A DNA stretch of 26,361 nt from a virus. A model generated the notes under the pieces. That model saw only the letters and a program-made list of their open reading frames with translations, had not been told where the DNA came from and ran no database searches. The stretch covers positions 1 through 26,361 of the IMG/VR virus record IMGVR_UViG_3300017951_000103; one strand, written 5' to 3'. Positions within the stretch are counted from its first letter, which is position 1; each line of letters opens with the position of its first letter. Positions 19,927 to 26,361 of this stretch are shown here, one piece after another. Position numbers and translations under genes: made by a program.

Positions 19927-21123
19927 ATGTCTGGTACCAAACCACAGGAGCAATCCGCTCCAAACACAGAAGTTAATGCTGAAAACACAGGAGTAGAGGA
20001 CAATGTGTCCACTGCTGTAGAAGGTGAACAGCAACAACAAGCGGCTGAACAAACTCAAGAGGACAATAAGTCCATTGATGAACTCAGCACCAAAGAACTT
20101 GAGAATATGAGTATGGAGGAACTTGAAGGACTCCTTACGCAAAGTCAGGAAACCACTGACGAAAACACACCACCTGCTGATGCAAACACACCACCTGCCG
20201 ACACGGTAGAAGGTGGTGAGGATCCAGAGAACCCACCAGCATCTCAGGATGACCCACAAGATAACGGTCAGAACCAGAATGGAATACCACCTCAACGCTT
20301 GGCAAAAGAGGCTGATAAACGCCGTACTGCTGAGGAGCGTCTGGAGGCTCTGGAAGAAGAAAACCGTAAGCTTCGTGAAGCACAGGCTTACAATCAGGGT
20401 AAAGAGGATGCTACCAAGCCAGCACCCGTTGACCCACTCAAGGTGATTGAAGAGAACATTCAGAACCTTGATACAGCCTATGACCAGGAAGCGGATAAGA
20501 TTGCCAAGTCATATGAGAAGGGTGACCTCACCTACTCTCAGATGAAAGCGGCAGAGCGTCAGCTTGATAAAAACTACAACAATACCCGTGACGGTTTTGA
20601 ACAAGAGTACGCTCAATTACAACAAAAGCAGAGCGCACCTACACCTGAACAGATTAACCATCAGTTACAGACAGACACAGGATTGCAGCAACATACCATT
20701 GCACTGGCTGAGGCTAACCCATGGTTGGCCAACCTCAATGAGGCACAGTCAGTAAACCTGAATACGCTTGCTGAGAACAATCTGGCCTCTCAGGGTATCA
20801 CACGTCAGAACACTGATCCTGTGAACTTCGTGGCTCAGGTACGCTCTGTTATGTGCCAGATCGGTGTTGATATGGGCTTTGATAAGCTTCTAGCACCAGC
20901 CAATGCAGATGTCCCTGCAAAGGATGATCCTGGCACTAAGCCAACGCCAGAGCAACGCAAGGACAAACTGGACTTGGCTACCAAACATCCACCTCACCCA
21001 ACTAAGGGCGGGGTTGATGCGCCAACTGATGTCAGTAACACCATTGATTGGGAAAATATCACTGATGCAGAACTGGCAAACTCTCTGCCTCAATCCACTT
21101 TGGAGAAGATGGCGGGGCTGTAA
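19927..21123 (+). CDS. Scaffolding protein (putative)
   Basis: The gene directly before the major capsid gene encodes 398 residues that are acidic, Gln/Asn/Glu-rich and poor in Cys. It contains a long low-complexity N-terminal half (repeats of TPPADTVE-type and EENRKLREAQ), a central coiled coil (about 130-270) and a basic C-terminal segment, typical of head scaffolds that guide procapsid assembly and then leave. The ATG at 19927 has GGGAG at 19916-19920; an in-frame upstream extension runs through the repeat region and is rejected. Residues near the end are Pro/Lys-rich (TKPTPEQRKDKLD). Assignment rests on position and composition. Confidence 0.8.
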   Translation: MSGTKPQEQSAPNTEVNAENTGVEDNVSTAVEGEQQQQAAEQTQEDNKSIDELSTKELENMSMEELEGLLTQSQETTDENTPPADANTPPADTVEGGEDPENPPASQDDPQDNGQNQNGIPPQRLAKEADKRRTAEERLEALEEENRKLREAQAYNQGKEDATKPAPVDPLKVIEENIQNLDTAYDQEADKIAKSYEKGDLTYSQMKAAERQLDKNYNNTRDGFEQEYAQLQQKQSAPTPEQINHQLQTDTGLQQHTIALAEANPWLANLNEAQSVNLNTLAENNLASQGITRQNTDPVNFVAQVRSVMCQIGVDMGFDKLLAPANADVPAKDDPGTKPTPEQRKDKLDLATKHPPHPTKGGVDAPTDVSNTIDWENITDAELANSLPQSTLEKMAGL

Positions 21124-21124
21124 T

Positions 21125-21162
21125 ACCGCACAACCTTAGAATGTTCTGAGAGGTTGTACGGT
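21125..21162 (+). other. Hairpin between scaffold and capsid genes
   Basis: ACCGCACAACCT (21125-21136) pairs with AGGTTGTACGGT (21151-21162), 12 bp with one mismatch and a 14-base loop. The following bases have only a broken T run (TTCTT), so full termination is unlikely. It could be an mRNA processing or stabilising element 5' of the capsid gene. Confidence 0.6.
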
Positions 21163-21200
21163 TTCTTAAACCTTTCAGAACAAAACATAGGAGTAAACTA

Positions 21201-22319
21201 ATGGCACAAACTGATTTTGGAGCGTTGTCAACGCAACAGAAGAAGGTGTGGTCTGCAATGGTGTTTAACGCCGGTCGTGACCAGTCTTTCTTCTTGGGTA
21301 CCAACGGCTTCTTGTCCTCTGGCCTAAAAGACTCCAGCAAGCCCATCCACTTGGTGGACGAACTGACCGCTACTGAGCGTGGCGCAAAGTGTGTTCTTCC
21401 GCTTGTTCTTGATATGGTGGATGATGGTGTAGTTGGAGACAATAAATTAGAGGATAATGAAGAGGCTCTGGTAGTAGATGACTTGGAAATCCAGATTGAC
21501 CAACTACGTCATGCGGCTAAAAATAAAGGTCGTATGTCTGAGCAAAAGACCGTTGTACGGTTCCGCGCACAGGCAAAAGACAAGTTGTCATACTGGAAAG
21601 CCAATAAGACAGATGAGATTCTGTTCTTAACGGCCTCTGGGGTATCTTTCACTAACACTCTAACTGGTGGTACCCGTACTGCCACCTCTCAATTGCCTAG
21701 CTTGGCCTTTGCTGCTGATGTTTCCGCACCTACCAGCAATCGTACAGAGTATGCAGGTACCGCAACTGGTACTTCATCTCTCACGACTGCTGACAAGATG
21801 TCTTGGAACCTTCTGCTGAAAGCAAAAGCAAAAGCTGTGCGCCGCCGTTTGAAGCCTATCCGTATGGAAGGCAAAGACTGCTACGTTGTGGTAATGAGTC
21901 CTGAGCAAGCCCGTGACCTGGTGTCAGACCCAGATTACAAGGCTGCGATTGCTCATGCTGCTCCACGTGGCAAGAACAACAACCTGTTCACTGGTGCGCT
22001 GGCAATGGTTCATGGACTGATCCTCTACGAACACAATAAGGTGTATTCCACTATTGATGCTGCTTCTGGCAGTAAGTGGGGTGCTGCTGGAACTGTGGAC
22101 GGAGCGCAAGCGTTACTGATGGGAGCTCAAGCCCTTGGCTATGCCCGTATCGGTGAAGCACGCTGGGATGAGTCAGATAATACCGATTACGGCAATAAAC
22201 AAGGCGTGGCCTATTCCTGCATGATCGGTGCTATCAAGACGAAGTTCAAAAGTATCTACGACAGTAGCACTACTCAGGACTTCTCCATGATTTCCATTTA
22301 CACAGCTGCGAAGCAGTAA
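21201..22319 (+). CDS. Major capsid protein, N4-gp56/DUF4043 family
   Basis: The 372-residue length, position after the scaffold, and segments such as VGDNKLEDNEEALVVDD, LRHAAKNKGRMSEQKTVVRF and DKLSYWKANKTDEILFLTA are characteristic of the N4-gp56 (DUF4043) type of HK97-fold capsid proteins. It forms the icosahedral head shell. The leader ACATAGGAGTAAACTA precedes the ATG at 21201. Hairpins flank the gene on both sides, suggesting special mRNA handling for this highly expressed product. No odd insertion is visible. Confidence 0.92.
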   Translation: MAQTDFGALSTQQKKVWSAMVFNAGRDQSFFLGTNGFLSSGLKDSSKPIHLVDELTATERGAKCVLPLVLDMVDDGVVGDNKLEDNEEALVVDDLEIQIDQLRHAAKNKGRMSEQKTVVRFRAQAKDKLSYWKANKTDEILFLTASGVSFTNTLTGGTRTATSQLPSLAFAADVSAPTSNRTEYAGTATGTSSLTTADKMSWNLLLKAKAKAVRRRLKPIRMEGKDCYVVVMSPEQARDLVSDPDYKAAIAHAAPRGKNNNLFTGALAMVHGLILYEHNKVYSTIDAASGSKWGAAGTVDGAQALLMGAQALGYARIGEARWDESDNTDYGNKQGVAYSCMIGAIKTKFKSIYDSSTTQDFSMISIYTAAKQ

Positions 22320-22345
22320 TTGGTACTGGAAAACCCTTGATATGA

Positions 22346-22371
22346 GGGTGCTGGCTTTCGGGTCAGCACCT
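22346..22371 (+). other. Hairpin after the capsid gene
   Basis: GGTGCTG (22347-22353) pairs with CAGCACC (22364-22370), with further weak pairs inside. No U-run follows (TTAATATCG), so it may slow or protect transcripts rather than end them. An upstream CCC/GGG match (ACCCTTGATATGAGGGT) overlaps it and could form an alternative fold. Confidence 0.6.
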
Positions 22372-22414
22372 TAATATCGCAATTTTAACTCTCTAAAAAT
22401 TAAGGAGAAAAACG

Positions 22415-23254
22415 ATGGCCTATGAACATAGCCTTCAACTGACCGACTTAGCTACTGGCCGCAATATCATGCAAGCTGGTGTTGCTGTAGTCGTTCAAAA
22501 GGGTACGCCAACCAAGCTGACTTTGACAGACTTGACTGGTGCATCCAAAGACAACGAATTTGATTTTACCGATGGTAAGATTGAGTTCCGCGTTGACGAA
22601 GCGTATGGGGAAGTGGATATCTATGGCGTAACTGAAAAAGGTTATGCTTTCCAAGTCCTCAACGCAGTAGCGGGTGCTACTTCTGAACTGTTTATTGACC
22701 TCGGTCGACTGGCTCAGGATATCATCCTTCCCTTTGACATTGCCGATTCAGACATTACCGCAAACACTGAGAAAGTCACAAAGTTCTACTTTGCTGACGA
22801 TGTTGCAGTGTTGCCAGAAGGTCTTGGTGTGATTGTAGAAACTGCGGATAGCGGTATTACCGTTGACCTCGGTACTGATTCTACTTCTGGCACCAATGAT
22901 CCAGATGGTTTGTTGGATGGTGTTTCTGTTGCTGCCCTTGGCCCCAAGTTCGGGGAAATCGGTCACACAGTTGGCACAAACAACGTCATCATTGATGTAA
23001 CTGGTGGTGATGTAGAATGGACATACGGTGTACTCATGTCACCGTCTGGTACCAAGGTTGCGGCCAAAGCTGACGGTGGTGACGCCGCTGGCACTAACGG
23101 TAACGGTCTTGCCATTCTGACTCCGCATATTGCGGATAACAGCGTTGCGGCTAATCGTGAATATATCTCATTCACGCTTGCAGCAAGTGCTGATACGGCT
23201 GCTGGATTCTTCGTGATTCCAACACGCCTCCCTACTGTCTCTGCACCTGCATAA
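22415..23254 (+). CDS. Probable structural/decoration protein (279 aa)
   Basis: AAGGAGAAA precedes the ATG at 22415. The product is Gly/Asp/Thr/Ala-rich with many beta strands (GVAVVVQKGTPTKLTLTD, VDIYGVTEKGYAFQ, GVIVETADSGITVDLG) and few charged helices. That composition is usual for capsid decoration or head-fibre proteins. It stands right after the major capsid gene, the normal place for such a protein. No catalytic motif is seen. The family is not recognised; structural role is inferred from place and composition. Confidence 0.78.
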   Translation: MAYEHSLQLTDLATGRNIMQAGVAVVVQKGTPTKLTLTDLTGASKDNEFDFTDGKIEFRVDEAYGEVDIYGVTEKGYAFQVLNAVAGATSELFIDLGRLAQDIILPFDIADSDITANTEKVTKFYFADDVAVLPEGLGVIVETADSGITVDLGTDSTSGTNDPDGLLDGVSVAALGPKFGEIGHTVGTNNVIIDVTGGDVEWTYGVLMSPSGTKVAAKADGGDAAGTNGNGLAILTPHIADNSVAANREYISFTLAASADTAAGFFVIPTRLPTVSAPA

Positions 23255-23275
23255 ACAGTAGAAATCTCTGGTTAT

Positions 23276-23307
23276 AAAGGGAGGTGGCATTTTGTCCCCT
23301 CCCTTTT
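23276..23307 (+). terminator. Terminator-like hairpin after the 279-aa gene
   Basis: AAAGGGAGG (23276-23284) pairs perfectly with CCTCCCTTT (23298-23306) around a 13-base loop, and GG/CC inside adds to the stem. Only four T follow, so it may act as a partial terminator that lowers expression of the tail genes relative to the capsid. Confidence 0.68.
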
Positions 23308-23342
23308 CAGAGTCACATAAACCCAAATCATAGGAGTGGACT

Positions 23343-23945
23343 ATGGCACAATCTGCAATGACAGCCCTGCAACAAGGAGGTGGTGACAATAAGCCCACGC
23401 CTCCCTCTGAGCGGGTTGAGACAAAACCTGAGGACAAAGCGGCTGAGACTGCCGCTAAGAAACAGAATCAGGCAAAGAACAAAGAAACCATGTACAAGGT
23501 GAAAGACCTTAACGCTATCGCTGGAGAGCGCGTACATGATCTAATTGACCCACGTACTGGTAAGGTGGAAGGCTTCCGCTTTATTGACCAGTACACGGCC
23601 ATTGAAATCCCAATGCCTATTGCCTTGGGGTTGGTTGGTAATGATGCTTTTGAAGTATCAGACGCAAAGGGTCATGTCCTGAAACCACGCCGTACTGATG
23701 GTAATGACAACAATATTGGTGTCATCCTACGCGCACATGAAACTATCGCCACTTTTGATGAACTGACTCACGGTAGTCTCCTGGCACGTGCCACGGAAAT
23801 CTCTGAGAAGTCTGGTGGACCGAAATTCACAAAGGCTGTGAGCAAAGACGAGTTAATCACTTTTTTACTGGTCAACAACGGTGGTGACGATACTGCACCT
23901 GTACCTGATGAGGACGGTGTTGATATTGAAATGGATGAGGATTAA
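23343..23945 (+). CDS. Hypothetical protein (200 aa)
   Basis: The leader TCATAGGAGTGGACT before ATG 23343 is shared with other late genes. Residues 1-50 are a disordered, Lys/Glu/Gln-rich stretch (PTPPSERVETKPEDKAAETA). From about 50 to 175 there is a compact alpha/beta region (VKDLNAIAGERVHDLIDP, GFRFIDQYTAIEIPMP, GVILRAHETIATFDELTHG). The last 20 residues are very acidic (VPDEDGVDIEMDED). Placed between capsid and adaptor genes, it probably serves in head completion; no family is recognised. Confidence 0.75.
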   Translation: MAQSAMTALQQGGGDNKPTPPSERVETKPEDKAAETAAKKQNQAKNKETMYKVKDLNAIAGERVHDLIDPRTGKVEGFRFIDQYTAIEIPMPIALGLVGNDAFEVSDAKGHVLKPRRTDGNDNNIGVILRAHETIATFDELTHGSLLARATEISEKSGGPKFTKAVSKDELITFLLVNNGGDDTAPVPDEDGVDIEMDED

Positions 23946-23950
23946 CTCCA

Positions 23951-24643
23951 ATGGCTACCCGTACTGCTGCTGATATCGTAACCCACGCCTTGAGGGATAT
24001 AGGCAATCTGTCTACATATGACGATGCTGCTGACCCTCTGGCTTTTGAAATCGCTCTTGAGCGGTTTGATATGTTGCTGGCGGAAATGGTGGGGACCAAC
24101 AGGTTATGGTGGTTTGTGCCAGTACGGGAGTCATTCAATCTGACCAAGGACGTTGCGGATTATAAGCTGAACGCCATGGTCACAACCAAGTATGAGTTCA
24201 TTGATGACGTATTCCTACTCAGGAATGGTGAGGAGGAGCGTATCACGCTTATCCGGCAAGAGCGTTATGATGAACTCAAGAACGATGGGACAGCACAGAA
24301 CACTGTATGCGCGGCATATGTTGAACGTGATGATGACCCATATATCAGACTGATAGGCGCACCACAGGAGGACGGATTAAAGCTTGTCCTTCGTGGTCGC
24401 ACCTACAGTGAAGATGTTACCAATGACAATGGTGCTGTGGAGGAAGGGTTCCCTAAAGCGTGGGAGCGTTGCCTGGTCAAGATACTGGCTGCTGACCTTG
24501 GTGATGGCCCTATCACAACACTGCCAGATAATGAAATTAAACGTAAATCTGCTGCTGGACGCACTGCTGAACGCCGCCTTCGTGTGTATCACAATAAGGA
24601 AAACGTCCGTAAAATGCGCCACACAGCAACACGGAGGTTCTAA
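23951..24643 (+). CDS. Head-to-tail adaptor, P22 gp4-like
   Basis: A 230-residue protein with the start of the P22 gp4 family: RTAADIVTHALRDIGNLSTY, then ALERFDMLLAEMVGTNRLWW and an FNLTKDVADYKLN segment. In P22, gp4 binds the portal and forms the first ring of the tail machine. The middle (VFLLRNGEEERITLIRQERY) and the basic C-terminus (RKSAAGRTAERRLRVY, RRF at the end) fit a DNA-channel component. The gene begins 5 bases after the previous stop with GAGGA upstream, and the next gene starts on its stop (TAATGG). A good match to the P22-type portal. Confidence 0.83.
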   Translation: MATRTAADIVTHALRDIGNLSTYDDAADPLAFEIALERFDMLLAEMVGTNRLWWFVPVRESFNLTKDVADYKLNAMVTTKYEFIDDVFLLRNGEEERITLIRQERYDELKNDGTAQNTVCAAYVERDDDPYIRLIGAPQEDGLKLVLRGRTYSEDVTNDNGAVEEGFPKAWERCLVKILAADLGDGPITTLPDNEIKRKSAAGRTAERRLRVYHNKENVRKMRHTATRRF

Positions 24644-25515
24644 TGGGATTCAGACGCACATTGCTTGAGGCTTTCCAGCTGGCCAATGACGCATATGTTA
24701 ATGCCACGATTACCTTCTTCAAGGCTGATCCAGAGACAGGAGCCAACACGGAGGTTCTTGCCACGCTGTATGAGGCATACTCAGGAACGGACGTGCTTAC
24801 CAATCCAATCCAGTTGGATAGTGACGGTAAGTTTGCAACCAACGTGTACATTGAGGATCCAGTAATTGGTGTCATCAGTGAAAGCACGGTGGACAATCAT
24901 ACCACTGGTGTCATCTTCCCAACCAGTTCCCAATGGCGTGGAACATGGGAAACTGACCAGTCATACCTGCCTGGTGATGTTGTCATTGATGGCGTGAATG
25001 GAGCCAATACAGGCAACTACTATGTGGCAACGGCTGCTCATACCTCTGATGTGTGGGCTGATGATCTAAGTGCCAATAAGATGCAGGTGTTCTTGGAAGT
25101 TGGTGATGTCACTGCTGCAAAGAATGATGCTGAGGCTGCTGCAACGGCTGCTGCTGGTAGTGCCACGGCTGCTGCATCATCGGCAAGTTCGGCCTCCAGT
25201 TCTGCTACTGCTGCATCCAACTCTGCCTCTGCTGCTGCAACAAGTGAAAGCAACGCCAGTACGTCAGAGAGCAATGCTGCTGCGAGTGAGACTGCTGCTG
25301 CTGCCAGTGCTGCAAGTCTGAATATCCCAGCACCCATTGGCGGTAAGACTGGTGCATTTATTGTACAGAACGGATCCGATGACGGGTTCACTCGCCTTCC
25401 TCAGGGTGATAGTGGGCAGATCCTCACCTCTGCAGGTGATGATACTAATCCAGCCTGGGGTAAGACAATCAAGGAACTTGAGGCTGATGCCCTCATAATT
25501 AGTGGAGTAATGTAA
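24643..25515 (+). CDS. Tail fibre-like protein with Ala/Ser-rich helical repeat
   Basis: A 290-residue protein. The N-terminal part (about 1-80) resembles phage tail-fibre attachment domains: NATITFFKADPETGANTEVL, ATLYEAYSGTDVLTNPIQLD, SDGKFATNVY. A beta region with WRGTWETDQSYLPGDVV follows, of the carbohydrate-binding-like type. From about 160 to 225 lies a long Ala/Ser/Thr repeat (units such as AASSASSASS and SESNASTSES) as in trimeric tail-fibre shafts. The C-terminal 60 residues include QGDSGQILTSAGDDTNPAWG, a fibre-end motif. No tip chaperone or enzyme domain is present. It is TAATG-coupled on both sides. Confidence 0.83.
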   Translation: MGFRRTLLEAFQLANDAYVNATITFFKADPETGANTEVLATLYEAYSGTDVLTNPIQLDSDGKFATNVYIEDPVIGVISESTVDNHTTGVIFPTSSQWRGTWETDQSYLPGDVVIDGVNGANTGNYYVATAAHTSDVWADDLSANKMQVFLEVGDVTAAKNDAEAAATAAAGSATAAASSASSASSSATAASNSASAAATSESNASTSESNAAASETAAAASAASLNIPAPIGGKTGAFIVQNGSDDGFTRLPQGDSGQILTSAGDDTNPAWGKTIKELEADALIISGVM

Positions 25516-25886
25516 TGGCTGTTGATGCAAAGATTATTGTACCAAGTGGAAGTAGTAACGGTAAGCCCATTGCTATTACCAGCACGTCAGGCACAGGACA
25601 AACGATCCATACGGCTACAAGTACGGCTGATGAAGTGGACGTGATTGAACTCTTTGCAAGTAACGAGAGTTCCAATGATGAGACACTGACCCTGCAAATT
25701 GGTGGTACCACAGACTATACCAACACCATGAAGGTGGAATTGAAAGCCCTTGGTAACATCGGACAAGATGGTGCAATCCCTCTTGGTACCTTCACCCTGT
25801 CAGGTGGAGAGGTTCTACGCGCTATTGCTGATACTACCAACACTGTGAAGGTATGGGGCAACGTGCGGAGAATCACCAATGCATAA
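25515..25886 (+). CDS. Hypothetical structural protein (123 aa)
   Basis: It starts on the preceding stop (TAATGG). The product is Thr/Ser/Asn-rich with beta strands (KIIVPSGSSNGKPIAITST, VIELFASNESSNDETLTLQI, VLRAIADTTNTVKVWGNV) and no long helices, which fits a small beta-sandwich tail or fibre-associated protein. The layout parallels the 101-aa protein at 15383, but no clear identity between them is visible. The last 8 bases overlap the next gene's start. Confidence 0.75.
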   Translation: MAVDAKIIVPSGSSNGKPIAITSTSGTGQTIHTATSTADEVDVIELFASNESSNDETLTLQIGGTTDYTNTMKVELKALGNIGQDGAIPLGTFTLSGGEVLRAIADTTNTVKVWGNVRRITNA

Positions 25887-26361
25887 ACTGCAATTACAGA
25901 CAGCGGCCAAAAAGTCTGCCAAGCCAGCAATCATTGAGTCCACAGAGTCAATGCGTGAGCGTATTGCTGATACTCTGAACAAGACCATCAATAACAAGAT
26001 GACGCTTGAGCAGAATAAGAGTCTTGGAGATACGTTGCAAAACACGTTACGCCTTCGTGCTTTTATCCCAATGGGAGGCTTATACTTCCTGACATTGGTA
26101 CAGACTGCAAGCACTACGGTATCAGCACGGCTCTGGAAGGTGAATACATCTACTGATGAGATTGATGCTGTTGATAATGAGTCAATTACCTCAATTGGTG
26201 AGATTGTTTATTGGGATTATAACCCCAAGAACCCACGTCAGATTATGATGATCGGCACCAACCAGAAGGGTGCATTGGTCACGGTGGATATCGGTGCTGG
26301 TACCATAACGGTCAGCAAGGAAACTACAGCACGTTTTGCCAATGCTGGATCCTTTCAAGAG
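25879..26361 (+). CDS. Tail/structural protein, 3' truncated by window edge
   Basis: ATG at 25879 lies 8 bases before the stop of the preceding gene, and the frame is open for 161 codons to the window end. The start is basic and helical (MHKLQLQTAAKKSAKPAIIE), then a beta-rich stretch with GGLYFLTLVQTASTTVSARL, GEIVYWDYNPKNPRQIMMIG and ALVTVDIGAGTITVSKET. Its place after adaptor and fibre genes could suit a P22 gp10-like hub or a beta-propeller-type tail protein, but the visible part does not decide. The rest lies beyond the window. Confidence 0.75.
   Translation, partial: MHKLQLQTAAKKSAKPAIIESTESMRERIADTLNKTINNKMTLEQNKSLGDTLQNTLRLRAFIPMGGLYFLTLVQTASTTVSARLWKVNTSTDEIDAVDNESITSIGEIVYWDYNPKNPRQIMMIGTNQKGALVTVDIGAGTITVSKETTARFANAGSFQE

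Noticed and set aside
25038-25391. Minus-strand Ala-rich 117-aa frame opposite the fibre repeat
   Set aside because: It mirrors the Ala/Ser repeat of the fibre gene and has no start signal or neighbour support.
1-26361. tRNA genes, CRISPR arrays, insertion sequences, integrase
   Set aside because: I looked for cloverleaf ends, spaced direct repeats, transposase or integrase motifs on both strands and found none.

Overview
This window is a stretch of a double-stranded DNA tailed-phage genome (Caudoviricetes). The virion genes match a short-tailed, podovirus-like head module: small and large terminase, a long P22-type portal, scaffold, an N4-gp56/DUF4043-type major capsid protein, a P22 gp4-like head-tail adaptor and fibre-like tail proteins. 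Strong Shine-Dalgarno sites, sigma70-like promoters and Ref-like and Lar-like accessory genes point to a gammaproteobacterial host, but the sequence does not identify the host. No integrase, tRNA, CRISPR array or insertion sequence was seen, and no lysis enzyme was recognised. Both window edges cut through genes.

Layout. (1) 1-2433: the end of a helicase-loader-like replication gene, a DnaB-family helicase coupled to it by ATGA, then the N-terminal stub of a DNA cytosine methyltransferase cut off by a free-standing endonuclease VII-type HNH gene. (2) 2434-8263, plus strand: about 17 small, tightly packed early/accessory genes, many overlapping by 4-20 bases. Recognisable members are a HAD phosphatase, a Lar-like zinc ribbon, a DUF551-like protein, a stand-alone terminase nuclease domain and a protein ending in a DUF2829 (Tad2-type) domain. 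(3) 8231-10146, minus strand: a Ref-like HNH nuclease, a terminator, an HTH regulator, a 224-aa protein, a 59-aa protein and a membrane protein, read from a divergent regulatory region. (4) 10147-11103: a divergent control region with repeats, a 176-aa basic protein, its terminator, then a promoter followed about 80 bases later by a strong terminator just ahead of terS. (5) 11104-26361: the plus-strand late operon.

How it fits together. Early genes take over replication and may counter host defence: the DUF2829 protein resembles Tad2 cyclic-nucleotide sponges, and an Acb2/Tad1-hairpin-like protein is encoded beside the scaffold gene. The minus-strand block probably sets the timing of a switch at 10147-10304. 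A 16-bp motif there recurs upstream of the 2615 gene, so the two regions may share a regulator. The promoter-leader-terminator arrangement before terS resembles lambda pR'/tR' late control, where an antiterminator decides whether the head and tail genes are read. The adjacent 176-aa protein is a positional candidate for that role.

Mosaicism is clear in the late region. A cassette at 15383-18522 (LamG double-domain protein and neighbours) interrupts the usual portal-scaffold order, and inside it a C-ending-codon island at about 17340-18060 begins and ends within genes.
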